Assembly (NCBI RefSeq): GCF_030269325.1 | Contig: NZ_BSTD01000005.1 | Location: forward strand, 1 to 64,000 | Origin: Amycolatopsis sp. NBRC 101858 | GTDB taxonomy: Bacteria; Actinomycetota; Actinomycetes; Mycobacteriales; Pseudonocardiaceae | Length of the DNA: 64,000 nt | Direction of reading: 5' to 3' | Shown: piece after piece, positions 49,721 to 57,974 of the stretch | Numbering within the stretch: position 1 is the first letter of the stretch | How the letters are laid out: each line of letters opens with the position of its first letter | The notes under the pieces: generated by a model | Seen by the model: the letters and a program-made list of their open reading frames with translations, nothing else | Databases searched by the model: none | What the model was told of the DNA's origin: nothing | Translations under genes and position numbers: made by a program

Positions 49721-51700
49721 GTGACGCACACCGCCGACGCCCCCGAAGTGCTCTGGCGCCCTGAGCCGAGCCACGTTGCCGACACCAAGATCGAAGCCTT
49801 CCGCCAGTGGCTGCGTGCCGAACGCGGCGTCGAGGTGGACGACTACCGCTCGCTCTGGGAGTTCTCGGTCGAGCGCGGTCCGGACTTCTGGACGGCGGTC
49901 GCGGACTTCCTCGGCGTCCGCTGGCACGACCAGCCGGGCGAGGTGCTCTCGGGTGAGATGCCGGACGCGGTGTGGTTCGAAGGCGCCACGCTGAACTACG
50001 CCGAGCACGCGCTCACCCCCGGTGTCGCCGGTGCCGCGAAGGGTGACGACGAGACGGCGGTGATCTTCCACCGCGAAGATGGCTTCGCGGACCACCTGAC
50101 GTACGGCGAGCTCCGCGCCCAGGTCGCCGCGGCGCGGGCGGGCCTGCTCGAACTCGGTGTCGGCAAGGGCGACCGCGTCGTCGCGCTGGCCCCGAACTGC
50201 CCGCAGACGCTGGTCGCGTTCCTCGCCGCGGCGAGCATCGGGGCGATCTGGTCGTCGTGCTCGCCGGACTTCGGCGTCCGCGCGGTCGCGGACCGCTTCG
50301 TGCAGATCGAGCCGAAGGTGCTCTTCGCGGTCAACGCCTACGCGTACAACGGCCGCCGGTTCGACATCCGGACGACGGTCGCCGACCTGCAGGCGAAGCT
50401 GCCGTCGCTGGCCGCGACCGTGCTCGTCCAGTACGTCGGCGAAGGCCGGATGGACGGCGCGCTCGACTGGGCGGAGCTGCTCGCGAAGCACGAGGGCTCG
50501 CCGCTGCTGTTCGAGCCGGTCGAGTTCGCGCACCCGCTGTGGGTGCTCTACTCCTCCGGCACCACCGGCCTGCCGAAGGGCATCGTGCACGGCCACGGCG
50601 GCATCACGCTGGAGCACCTCAAGGCCCTCGCGCTGCAGACCGACCTCGGGCCGGGCGACCGCTTCTTCTGGTTCAGCACCACCGGCTGGATGATGTGGAA
50701 CTTCCTCATCTCCGGCCTGCTGGTCGGCACGACGATCGTGCTCTACGACGGCAGCCCCGGGTACCCGGACCTCAACGCGCTCTGGCACCTGGCCGAGCAG
50801 CACCGCGTGACGTACTTCGGCACGTCGGCGCCGTTCATCCAGAGCTGCCTGAAGGCCGGCATCAAGCCCGCCGAGCGCTACGACCTGACGGCGTTGCGCG
50901 CGCTCGGCTCCACCGGGGCGCCGCTGAGCGTCGAGGGCTTCCGGTGGATCGTGAACGAGGTCGGCAAGAAGGTGCAGATCTGCTCGGTCTCCGGCGGCAC
51001 CGACCTCTGTGCGGCGTTCGTCGCGTCGGCGCCCGACGTGCCGGTGTGGCTGGGGGAGCTGTCCTGCCCGGCGCTGGGCGCCGCGGTCAACGCGTTCGAC
51101 GAGGCCGGCAACGCCGTCGTCGAGCAGGTCGGCGAGCTGGTCATCACGAAGCCGATGCCGTCGATGCCGGTGTTCTTCTGGAACGACCCGGACGGCTCAC
51201 GCCTGCGTGAGGCGTACTTCGAGATGTACCCGGGGTTGTGGCGCCACGGCGACTGGATCCGCGTCACCGGCCGCGGCTCGGCGGTGATCTACGGCCGCAG
51301 CGACTCGACGCTCAACCGCGGCGGCGTCCGGATGGGCACGGCGGAGTTCTACCGGGTCGTCGAGGGCTACGACGAGGTCGCGGATTCCCTGGTCGTGGAC
51401 ACTTCGGCGGCCGGGAACGACGACGGGCAGCTGATCTGTTTCCTGGTGCTCGCCGACGGCGTCGAGCTCGGCGACGTCGAGCCCCGGCTGAAGAAGGAGC
51501 TCCGTAGCGCGCTGTCACCGCGGCATGTACCCGATCGGTTCGTAGTGGTTCAGGAGATTCCTCGTACCTTGAACGGTAAGAAGTGTGAGGTACCGGTGAA
51601 GAAGATTCTCGCCGGTGTGGCTCCCGACCGGGCCGTCAGCCGTGACGCGCTGGCGAACCCGGCGGCGTTGACGCCGTTCGTGGAGCTCGCCGGGGGGTAG
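49721..51700 (+). CDS. Acetoacetyl-CoA synthetase
   Basis: A 659-residue adenylate-forming enzyme that makes acetoacetyl-CoA from acetoacetate, ATP and CoA. The N-terminal part DYRSLWEFSVERGPDFWTAVADFLGVRW is typical of AacS. The phosphate loop is LYSSGTTGLPKGIVHGHGG, followed by WFSTTGWMMWN, and the C-terminal hinge and lysine region is IYGRSDSTLNRGGVRMGTAEFY and EIPRTLNGKKCEVPVKKIL, with the acetylatable Lys. Length matches AacS (650-680). It probably feeds ketone bodies or leucine breakdown products into central metabolism or polyhydroxyalkanoate. The start is GTG. Confidence 0.92.
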   Translation: MTHTADAPEVLWRPEPSHVADTKIEAFRQWLRAERGVEVDDYRSLWEFSVERGPDFWTAVADFLGVRWHDQPGEVLSGEMPDAVWFEGATLNYAEHALTPGVAGAAKGDDETAVIFHREDGFADHLTYGELRAQVAAARAGLLELGVGKGDRVVALAPNCPQTLVAFLAAASIGAIWSSCSPDFGVRAVADRFVQIEPKVLFAVNAYAYNGRRFDIRTTVADLQAKLPSLAATVLVQYVGEGRMDGALDWAELLAKHEGSPLLFEPVEFAHPLWVLYSSGTTGLPKGIVHGHGGITLEHLKALALQTDLGPGDRFFWFSTTGWMMWNFLISGLLVGTTIVLYDGSPGYPDLNALWHLAEQHRVTYFGTSAPFIQSCLKAGIKPAERYDLTALRALGSTGAPLSVEGFRWIVNEVGKKVQICSVSGGTDLCAAFVASAPDVPVWLGELSCPALGAAVNAFDEAGNAVVEQVGELVITKPMPSMPVFFWNDPDGSRLREAYFEMYPGLWRHGDWIRVTGRGSAVIYGRSDSTLNRGGVRMGTAEFYRVVEGYDEVADSLVVDTSAAGNDDGQLICFLVLADGVELGDVEPRLKKELRSALSPRHVPDRFVVVQEIPRTLNGKKCEVPVKKILAGVAPDRAVSRDALANPAALTPFVELAGG

Positions 51701-51737
51701 ATGGGGGAAGCATGATCGTCCACAACGGGTTGCACAG

Positions 51738-53453
51738 GTGGTGACGGGGACCCGCGCGCAGACCACCTGGCGGGTGGCGGGAGCCACCACCGTGGGGGTG
51801 ATCACCTGGGTGACCCGGCTGGCGGGACTGATGACGCTCGTGTCGGTCCTGGTGCCCGCCGGGCGCCGGAACCTGCGCGGGCACCTGTCGGAGTGGCTGG
51901 AGCTGCCGCAGGAGGCGACGGTCGCGGCGGCGACCGTCGCGCTGGTCACGGGCGTGCTGCTGGTGCTGCTGGCCGCGGGCCTGCGCCGCCGCAAGCGCCG
52001 GGCCTGGCAGCTGGCGGTCGGCGCGACGGTGCTGCTCACGGTGTCGCACATCGGGCTCCGGCACGTTTTCGGCGCCGGGATGGTGTCGGTCGTGCTGCTG
52101 GTCGGCCTGATCGCGAGCCGGCGCTACTTCGTCGCGAAGCCGGACCCGGTGGTCGGCCGCTGGCGCGCGGTGCGCGTGTTCCTGCAGCTGGCGCTGGCCG
52201 GGTTCGCGATCAACGTCATCCTGCTGTCGGTGGCGTCGCGCGCGGTCCTGGAGCCGATGAGCTTCCCGGACCGGCTGGCCGAGTCCGCGCTGGCGCTGGT
52301 CGGGGCGAGCGGGCCCGCCGTGTTCCACCAGATGTGGCTGGAGGACCTGACCGCGGCCGTCGGCCTGCTGTTCGGGCTCGCCGCGATCCTGGTCTCGGCG
52401 TACTTCCTGCTGCGCTCGGCCGAGCCGGCGCCCCGGCTGTCCGACGACGAGGTCGCCCGCTTGCGCAAGCTCTTGGACGACCACGGCGAACGGGACTCCC
52501 TCGGCTACTTCGCGCTGCGGCGGGACAAGTTCGCGGTGTTTTCGCGGACCGGCAAGGCCGCGGTCACCTACCGCGTGATCGCCGGGGTGGCGCTGTGCTC
52601 GGCCGACCCGCTCGGCGACCACGAGGCGTGGCCGGGCGCGATCGAGGAGTACCTGGAGGTCTGCCGGCGCAACGGCTGGGTCCCGGCGGCGATGGGCGTC
52701 TCGGAGCTCGGCGCGACGGTCTGGGCCCGCTTCGGCCTGGAGGTCCTGGAGATCGGCGACGAAGCGGTCGTCGACGTCGAAGGGTTCACCTTGGACGGAC
52801 GCGTCATGCGCGGCGTCCGCCAGGCCGCGGCCCGCACGAAGCGCGCGGGCTACAAGGTGCTCGTGCGCCGGGCCGAGGACCTGCGTCCCGGTGAGCTGGC
52901 TGAGCTGGAGGTCCTCGCCGCGAACTGGCGCGGCACGGACACCGAGCGCGGGTTTTCGATGGCGCTGGGCCGCATGGGCGACGCGGGTTCGGTGCTGGTG
53001 ACGGCCGAGCAGGGCGGCCGCGTGCGCGGCGTGCTCCAGTTCGTGCCGTGGGGCTCGACGGGCCTTTCGCTGGACGTCATGCGCCGCGACCGCACGGCCG
53101 ACAACGGCGTCAACGAGCTGATGATTTCGGAGCTCCTGCTGGCGGCGGAGAGGCACGGCATCGAGCAGGTGTCGCTCAACTTCGCGGCGTTCCGGGCGTT
53201 GATGGAACAGGGCCAGCGCATCGGCGCCGGCCCGGTCGCCAAGACGGCGGCGAAGGTGCTCCACTTCTTTTCGCGCTGGATCCAGATCGAGACGCTGTTC
53301 AAGTTCAACGCGAAGTTCCAGCCGCGCTGGGTGCCGCGGTATCTGGTGTACCCGGGAGTGCGCGAACTGCCCCGCGTCGGCATCGCGACGTTCGAGGCGG
53401 AGGGCCTCGGCGGCCGCTCTCCACGCCTGCTCAGACTGCTGCGGCGGGCGTGA
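51738..53453 (+). CDS. Membrane protein with phosphatidylglycerol lysyltransferase (MprF/LysX-type DUF2156) domain
   Basis: A 571-residue protein. About six membrane segments fill residues 1-235. The C-terminal DUF2156 domain (about 250-560, double GNAT fold) has RDKFAVFSRTGKAAVTYRVIAGVALCSADPLGD, GVRQAAARTKRAGYKVLVRRAEDL and MISELLLAAERHGIEQVSLNFAAFRALME. It resembles the N-terminal two thirds of mycobacterial LysX (Rv1640c), which transfers lysine from tRNA to phosphatidylglycerol, but the fused lysyl-tRNA synthetase is absent. The aminoacyl donor is therefore unknown. The start is GTG at 51738 or 51741. Confidence 0.82.
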   Translation: MVTGTRAQTTWRVAGATTVGVITWVTRLAGLMTLVSVLVPAGRRNLRGHLSEWLELPQEATVAAATVALVTGVLLVLLAAGLRRRKRRAWQLAVGATVLLTVSHIGLRHVFGAGMVSVVLLVGLIASRRYFVAKPDPVVGRWRAVRVFLQLALAGFAINVILLSVASRAVLEPMSFPDRLAESALALVGASGPAVFHQMWLEDLTAAVGLLFGLAAILVSAYFLLRSAEPAPRLSDDEVARLRKLLDDHGERDSLGYFALRRDKFAVFSRTGKAAVTYRVIAGVALCSADPLGDHEAWPGAIEEYLEVCRRNGWVPAAMGVSELGATVWARFGLEVLEIGDEAVVDVEGFTLDGRVMRGVRQAAARTKRAGYKVLVRRAEDLRPGELAELEVLAANWRGTDTERGFSMALGRMGDAGSVLVTAEQGGRVRGVLQFVPWGSTGLSLDVMRRDRTADNGVNELMISELLLAAERHGIEQVSLNFAAFRALMEQGQRIGAGPVAKTAAKVLHFFSRWIQIETLFKFNAKFQPRWVPRYLVYPGVRELPRVGIATFEAEGLGGRSPRLLRLLRRA

Positions 53454-53518
53454 GGGGGGTGCTGTCGGAGGGTGATCGGGGGGTGTGTAACCTATCTGAG
53501 CAGTGGTCGTTGGGCCCA

Positions 53519-53608
53519 GGAGGCTTCGCCTAGTCTGGTCTATGGCGCCGCACTGCTAATGCGGTTGGGGGTAACCCCCCCTCCCGGGTTCAAATCCCGG
53601 AGCCTCCG
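53519..53608 (+). tRNA. tRNA-Ser (GCU anticodon)
   Basis: A 90-nt class II tRNA. The acceptor stem GGAGGCT pairs with AGCCTCC with G discriminator; the anticodon loop CTGCTAA carries GCT; the long variable arm is TTGGGGGTAACCCCCC; GGTTCAAATCC is the T arm. CCA is not encoded. Confidence 0.93.
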
Positions 53609-53654
53609 CTGGTACCCGGTTCGCCGGGTGCTAGGTTAGAGAACAACTGAACAC

Positions 53655-53728
53655 GCGCCCGTAGCTCAGCTGGATAGAGCATCTGACTACGGATCAGAAG
53701 GTCAGGGGTTCGAATCCCTTCGGGCGCA
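53655..53728 (+). tRNA. tRNA-Arg (ACG anticodon)
   Basis: A 74-nt class I tRNA. GCGCCCG pairs with CGGGCGC, A discriminator; TAGCTCAGCTGGATAGAGC is the D arm; anticodon ACG lies in loop CTACGGA; GGTTCGAATCC is the T arm. CCA is not encoded. Confidence 0.95.
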
Positions 53729-53745
53729 CGTCTGGTTGAGACAGC

Positions 53746-53777
53746 AAAGGCCCCTCCGGTTCGCCGGAGGGGCCTTT
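53746..53777. terminator. Intrinsic terminator after tRNA-Arg
   Basis: A perfect 14-bp stem (53746-53759 with 53764-53777) capped by a stable TTCG tetraloop. It is flanked by A- and T-runs and lies between the tRNA gene and the converging VOC gene, so it can act in both directions. Confidence 0.93.
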
Positions 53778-53778
53778 C

Positions 53779-54156
53779 TCATGCTTCCACGCCGGGTGGC
53801 AGGAATCCGTGTTCGGAAAGGTCGAACCAGTTCCCCTCCGGGTCGATCGCGCGGTACTCGGCGAACGGGCGGTCGCCGCCGCGCAACGCCGGGCGGGGGA
53901 CTCCCGCCTCCGCCAAGCGGGAAGCCACCGCCGGGATGTCCGGGACCTGGAAGCCGAAGTGGTTGAAGCCCGCCGGGACGTCTCCGTCGAGGTTTTGCTG
54001 GATCAGGGCCAGGTTGAGGTAGCCGTCGGTCACGAAGTGGCTGCCGTCGGGGTCGGTGTGGAACAGCTCCATCTCGAACTGCGTGCAGTAGAACTCGGCC
54101 ATCTGCTGGGCGTTCTGGACGACGAACGCCAGGTGGCGCAGCCGGGGGCGGGTCAT
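53779..54156 (-). CDS. VOC-superfamily protein (glyoxalase/dioxygenase-like)
   Basis: A 125-residue metal-site VOC protein: RLRHLAFVVQNAQQMAEFYCTQFEMELFH with the first His, GFNHFGFQVPDIPAVASRLAEAG with the second His, and AIDPEGNWFDLSEHGFLPP with the Glu-equivalent position as Asp/Glu. It resembles lactoylglutathione lyase or extradiol-type proteins. It is the last gene of the leftward JAMM-SnoaL-VOC operon; its start overlaps the SnoaL gene stop in ATGA. The substrate is unknown. Confidence 0.88.
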   Translation of the reverse strand: MTRPRLRHLAFVVQNAQQMAEFYCTQFEMELFHTDPDGSHFVTDGYLNLALIQQNLDGDVPAGFNHFGFQVPDIPAVASRLAEAGVPRPALRGGDRPFAEYRAIDPEGNWFDLSEHGFLPPGVEA

Positions 54157-54509
54157 GCGGCAGGTCCTTTCGGGATCATGTTGTGGAACGCGACGATCTC
54201 GCCGTCGCGGACGATTGCCTGGGCGTGGGTCAGCACGCCCGCCGGGGCGATCTCGGACGTTGCGTGCACCAGGGCGAGTTCCGGTGCCAGCGGGCGGATC
54301 AACGTCACCGACGCCGACAGCGCCGTGCCGCGGTAGGCCGTCGTGAACAGCTTCGCGTGGCTCGCTTCGACCGCGTCGCGTCCGGAAAGGGCTTCGCCGC
54401 GGACGTTCACGAAGTCGACGTCGGCCGCGAACACCGATGCGAAGAGCGCCGCGTCGCCCGCGGCCCAGCCGGCCGTCATCGTCTGCCACAGCTGCGGGAT
54501 GGCGGTCAC
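54153..54509 (-). CDS. SnoaL-like / NTF2-fold protein
   Basis: A 118-residue protein of the SgcJ/EcaC-SnoaL (NTF2-like) type: IPQLWQTMTAGWAAGDAALFASVFAADVDFVNVRGEALSGRDAVEASHAKLF, a core with VTLIRPLAPELALVHATSEI and a closing AQAIVRDGEIVAFHNMIP. This is the usual oxidoreductase-associated small cone-fold; roles range from ketosteroid isomerase-like to orphan. The GTG start overlaps the JAMM gene stop in GTGA and the stop overlaps the VOC start in ATGA, so the three genes are tightly coupled. Confidence 0.85.
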   Translation of the reverse strand: MTAIPQLWQTMTAGWAAGDAALFASVFAADVDFVNVRGEALSGRDAVEASHAKLFTTAYRGTALSASVTLIRPLAPELALVHATSEIAPAGVLTHAQAIVRDGEIVAFHNMIPKGPAA

Positions 54510-55120
54510 GCGCTCACCAGCCCCGCCGAGGCGTGGACGCGCAGGGAAAGCGGTGCGCAGTCGCCGTCCCACGCCGCCAGTGAGTAGTAGAAGCCGCCGT
54601 GCTGCTTTTCCAGGTAGCACACGACGTTCAGCGGCCAGCCCGCGCTGCGGAACACGTACTCGTCCATCGGCGTCGGCCGGTCGCTCAGCGGCCGGCCGCG
54701 CTCGCACTCCGGCCCGAGCCGGTGCCAGTCCGGGTGCAGGTGGATCGACCCGAGGACGTCCAAGCCGCGGCCGGCCGCCTCCCTCGTGATGCGCAGGAGG
54801 TCGTCGGGGGCGAGCCACCAGGCGCGGACCGCGTTTTCGTACGCCGAGCCGAACCGCGGCACGATCGTGCGCGCGAACTCCTCGCGTGCGCTCGGGTCGG
54901 TCGTGCGGGCGTTGCGGCCGAACGCGATCTCCGACACCAGCACCGCGTCGTCGGCGATGGTCCCGGTGAGGACGCCGAAGCACGGTCTCGGCGCTTCCGG
55001 CGTGATGAACGCGTATTCGGCGGCGGCCGCGTCCAGGAACCGGCGCAGCACCTCGTCGGAGAACAACACCGGCAGCGCCGGCGAATCCAGGACTGTCACG
55101 CGGAGGAACGTAATGGCCAC
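54506..55120 (-). CDS. JAMM/MPN-domain (Mov34/PAD-1) putative metalloprotease
   Basis: A 204-residue protein with a JAB/MPN-type core. The metal motif reads GSIHLHPDWH...PLSDRPTPMDEYVFRSAG, which fits HxHP followed by S-x(n)-D; LVSEIAF (about 60) may supply the Glu. Such domains cleave isopeptide bonds, act on sulfur-carrier proteins, or hydrolyse other bonds. No ubiquitin-like or E1-like gene is adjacent, so a protein substrate is not obvious. Start GTG 55120; GTG 55099 is an alternative. It heads the operon and is divergent from the LysR gene by 64 bases. Confidence 0.72.
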   Translation of the reverse strand: MAITFLRVTVLDSPALPVLFSDEVLRRFLDAAAAEYAFITPEAPRPCFGVLTGTIADDAVLVSEIAFGRNARTTDPSAREEFARTIVPRFGSAYENAVRAWWLAPDDLLRITREAAGRGLDVLGSIHLHPDWHRLGPECERGRPLSDRPTPMDEYVFRSAGWPLNVVCYLEKQHGGFYYSLAAWDGDCAPLSLRVHASAGLVSA

Positions 55121-55184
55121 CGCGCGCGACGACCATGGTCCACACGACCATCGGCCCTATTGCAACGGGCGATAACGTTCCGGG

Positions 55185-56147
55185 ATGCGCCTGGAGATCC
55201 GGCACCTCGAGCTCGTCGTCGAGATCGCCGAGGCGGGCAGCCTGCGCCGGGCCGCCGCGCGGCTGCACCTGAGCCAGCCCGCCGTGACGACGCAGCTCAA
55301 GCGCATCGAAGAGTTCGTCGGGGGCGCGCTGTTCATCCGCTCCGCCGACGGCGTCGTCCCCACGCACACCGGCACCGAACTGGTCCGCGACGCGCGCAAC
55401 CTGGTGCGGCAGTTCGCCGCGCTGCAGCGCACGGCCCGCGCCAACGCCCAACGCGAAGCCGGTGCGCCGGTCAAGGTCGGCGGGATCCCGGCGCAGCAGT
55501 TCAGCCTCCTGGTCAACGCGCTGACGGCGAGGCTGCCCCGGCGCGAGGTCACCAGCCGGACGATCCGCGAGACCGGCACGCTCACCGCGCTGCTCGCTTC
55601 CGGCGAGCTTGACATCGCTGTCATGCGGGCGTTCCCGGGCTTCCCGCTGACACCGCCCGAAGGCGTGGAGCACCGGTTGCTGCTGCGGGAGCCGTTCTTC
55701 ATCGGCGTCTCCCGGCGGCACGCCCTGGCCGACCGCGGGCGTGTCGACCTCGCCGATCTCGCGGACGAGAAGTGGGTCATGCCCGATCCGGACGACAGCG
55801 GGATGAACGAGTACTTCGCCCGCGTCTGCGCGTCGGCGGGCTTCGACCAGCGCATCGCGCACCTGACGAACGAGGCGCACGTCGCCTTCGCGCTCACCGC
55901 GGAGGACCGCGGCATCTGCCTGCTCTACCCGATCGGCACGGCCCGCGACGGCCTCGCGATGCTGTCGCTGGCCGGCACCCCGCTGCACCGCGAGCTCGTC
56001 CTCGCGTGGCGCACGGACTCGCCACTGGCCACCCTGGTCGACGAGCTCTGCGCCGACGTCCGCCGTGAGTACCTCGCCCTGGTCGAGGCGGCGCCGTTCT
56101 ACCGGAAATGGTGGCACGGCGGCGGGGCCGGGTTCGCCCTGCCGTGA
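55185..56147 (+). CDS. LysR family transcriptional regulator
   Basis: A 320-residue LysR protein. The N-terminal helix-turn-helix is LRRAAARLHLSQPAVTTQLKRIEEFVGGALFIRSADG, and the effector domain (about 90-300) has VKVGGIPAQQFSLL and LASGELDIAVMRAF. It is divergent from the JAMM-SnoaL-VOC operon, the classic arrangement for local control. The 64-base gap holds a GACCATGGTC palindrome at 55131-55140 and GCCC/GGGC half sites, possible binding sites. The effector is unknown. Confidence 0.92.
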   Translation: MRLEIRHLELVVEIAEAGSLRRAAARLHLSQPAVTTQLKRIEEFVGGALFIRSADGVVPTHTGTELVRDARNLVRQFAALQRTARANAQREAGAPVKVGGIPAQQFSLLVNALTARLPRREVTSRTIRETGTLTALLASGELDIAVMRAFPGFPLTPPEGVEHRLLLREPFFIGVSRRHALADRGRVDLADLADEKWVMPDPDDSGMNEYFARVCASAGFDQRIAHLTNEAHVAFALTAEDRGICLLYPIGTARDGLAMLSLAGTPLHRELVLAWRTDSPLATLVDELCADVRREYLALVEAAPFYRKWWHGGGAGFALP

Positions 56148-56169
56148 CCGCGTTCGGCTGCTTTGCGTA

Positions 56170-56185
56170 ACTGGACTGGACCAGT
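56170..56185. promoter_or_regulatory. DasR-binding (dre)-like site 1 upstream of chitinase operon
   Basis: ACTGGACTGGACCAGT has 5-bp outer arms ACTGG/CCAGT and differs at two positions from the dre consensus AxTGGTCTAGACCAxT of Streptomyces. It lies 167 bases before the chitinase start. DasR represses chitin genes in response to GlcN-6-P in Streptomyces; control here is inference. Confidence 0.55.
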
Positions 56186-56248
56186 GAACACGCCAACGTC
56201 TCAGCTGGTCACCCACCGTTCACCACTCTCCGTGGTCGTGCTTCCCTA

Positions 56249-56264
56249 ATTGGTCTGGACCACG
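56249..56264. promoter_or_regulatory. DasR-binding (dre)-like site 2 upstream of chitinase operon
   Basis: ATTGGTCTGGACCACG contains TGGTCTGGACCA, one change from the dre core TGGTCTAGACCA. It lies 88 bases before the chitinase start, a better position for repression. A second site at 56170 supports a common regulator. Confidence 0.65.
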
Positions 56265-56351
56265 TAACGTCTTCGCAAACGGCGCAAAAACACCACCCCG
56301 GTCCCCGCCTGGTGGTACCGCCGTCCCCCGCACCTGGTTCAAGGGAGAGCG

Positions 56352-57974
56352 ATGTCCAGAAAGAGATGGCACCTCCTCGGTTTGTTCACCGCGGTCGGCG
56401 CGATCGCGATAGGTCTCGTGACCGTGCCGGCGAACGCCGCCGGCGGTGTCAGCGCCAGCTTCACGAAGGGCTCCGACTGGGGCACCGGCTACGAAGGCAA
56501 GTACACGATCAGCAACGGCTCCGGCTCGACGCTGGCCGCTTGGACGGTCGAGTTCGACCTCCCGTCCGGCGCGAAGATCGGCTCCCTCTGGGACGGCAGC
56601 TACACCGCGTCCGGCCAGCACGTCACCGTCAAGAACAGCTGGAACGGCAACGTCGGCAACGGCTCGACCGCGAGCTTCGGCTTCAACGTCAGCTACTCCG
56701 GCACCTACTCGGCGCCGTCGAACTGCAAGCTCAACGGCGGTTCCTGTGACGCCGGCGGTGGCACCCCGACCACCACGCCGACGACCCCGACGCAGCCGAC
56801 CACCACCCCCACGACGCCGACCACGCCCCCGACGACCACCACGCCGCCCCCGCCGGGTGGCCTGAAGAACGTCGGCTACTTCGTGCAGTGGGGCGTCTAC
56901 GGGCGCAACTACCACGTCAAGAACATCGAGACGTCGGGCTCGGCGAGCAAGCTGACGCACATCAACTACGCGTTCGGCAACGTGAAGAACGGCCAGTGCA
57001 CGGCGAACGACGACCCGTACGCCGACTACCAGAAGACCTACGACGCCTCGACGAGCGTCGACGGTGTCGCCGACACCTGGGACCAGCCGGTGGCCGGCAA
57101 CTTCAACCAGCTGCGCAAGCTGAAGAAGCTGCACCCCGGGCTCAAGGTGATCTGGTCGTTCGGCGGCTGGACCTACTCCGGCGGCTTCGGCCAGGCCGCG
57201 CAGAACGCCGCCGCGTTCGCGCAGTCCTGCTACAACCTGCTGAAGGACCCCCGCTGGGCCGACATCTGGGACGGCATCGACATCGACTGGGAGTACCCGA
57301 ACGCGTGCGGCCTGAGCTGTGACACCAGCGGTGCCGCGGCCTACAAGAACCTGATGTCCGCGCTGCGGTCGAAGTTCGGTTCGTCGTTCCTGGTCACCTC
57401 GGCCATCTCGGCGGACGGCACCAACGGCGGCAAGCTCGACGTCGCCGACTACGCGGGCGCCGCGTCGTCCGTCGACTGGTTCAACGTCATGACCTACGAC
57501 TACTTCGGCGCCTTCGCCCCGCAGGGCCCGACCGCCCCGCACTCGCCGCTGACGTCGTACTCGGGCATCCCGACGCCGGGCTTCTACTCCGACGCCGCGA
57601 TCCAGAAGCTCAAGAGCAAAGGCGTTCCGTCGAGCAAGCTGCTGCTGGGCATCGGCTTCTACGGCCGCGGCTGGACCGGCGTCACGCAGAGCACGCCGGG
57701 CGGCACGGCGACCGGGCCGGCGGCGGCCACGTACGAGCCGGGCATCGAGGACTACAAGGTCCTCAAGAACACCTGCCCGTCGACCGGCACGATCGCCGGC
57801 ACCGCGTACGCGAAGTGCGGCAGCAACTGGTGGAGCTACGACACCCCGGCGACCATCGGCGGCAAGATGAGCTACTCCAAGCAGCAGGGCCTCGGTGGCG
57901 CCTTCTTCTGGGAGCTGTCCGGTGACACCACCGGCGGCGAGCTCATCACCGCGATGAAGAACGGCCTGTCGTGA
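56352..57974 (+). CDS. Secreted chitinase: CBM2 + GH18
   Basis: A 540-residue exported endochitinase. A signal peptide (about 1-30) is followed by a CBM2 carbohydrate-binding domain (31-133), a Thr/Pro linker (136-168) and a GH18 catalytic domain (172-540). The GH18 motif DGIDIDWEYP gives D307, D310, D312 and the acid E314. SFGGWTYSGGF and MTYDYFGAF are the other conserved strands. It cleaves chitin outside the cell. It heads a two-gene operon; the GTG of the next chitinase overlaps its stop. Two DasR-like sites lie upstream. Confidence 0.95.
   Translation: MSRKRWHLLGLFTAVGAIAIGLVTVPANAAGGVSASFTKGSDWGTGYEGKYTISNGSGSTLAAWTVEFDLPSGAKIGSLWDGSYTASGQHVTVKNSWNGNVGNGSTASFGFNVSYSGTYSAPSNCKLNGGSCDAGGGTPTTTPTTPTQPTTTPTTPTTPPTTTTPPPPGGLKNVGYFVQWGVYGRNYHVKNIETSGSASKLTHINYAFGNVKNGQCTANDDPYADYQKTYDASTSVDGVADTWDQPVAGNFNQLRKLKKLHPGLKVIWSFGGWTYSGGFGQAAQNAAAFAQSCYNLLKDPRWADIWDGIDIDWEYPNACGLSCDTSGAAAYKNLMSALRSKFGSSFLVTSAISADGTNGGKLDVADYAGAASSVDWFNVMTYDYFGAFAPQGPTAPHSPLTSYSGIPTPGFYSDAAIQKLKSKGVPSSKLLLGIGFYGRGWTGVTQSTPGGTATGPAAATYEPGIEDYKVLKNTCPSTGTIAGTAYAKCGSNWWSYDTPATIGGKMSYSKQQGLGGAFFWELSGDTTGGELITAMKNGLS
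56442..56747 (+). repeat. CBM2 domain repeat, copy 1
   Basis: Codes for residues 31-132 of the first chitinase. It aligns without gaps, residue for residue, with copy 2 (58061-58366) 1619 bases downstream; about 11 of 102 amino acids differ by eye. Confidence 0.9.

Noticed and set aside
53519..53728. tRNA genes as an integration site for a mobile element
   Set aside because: No integrase and no direct repeat of a tRNA 3' end is visible nearby.
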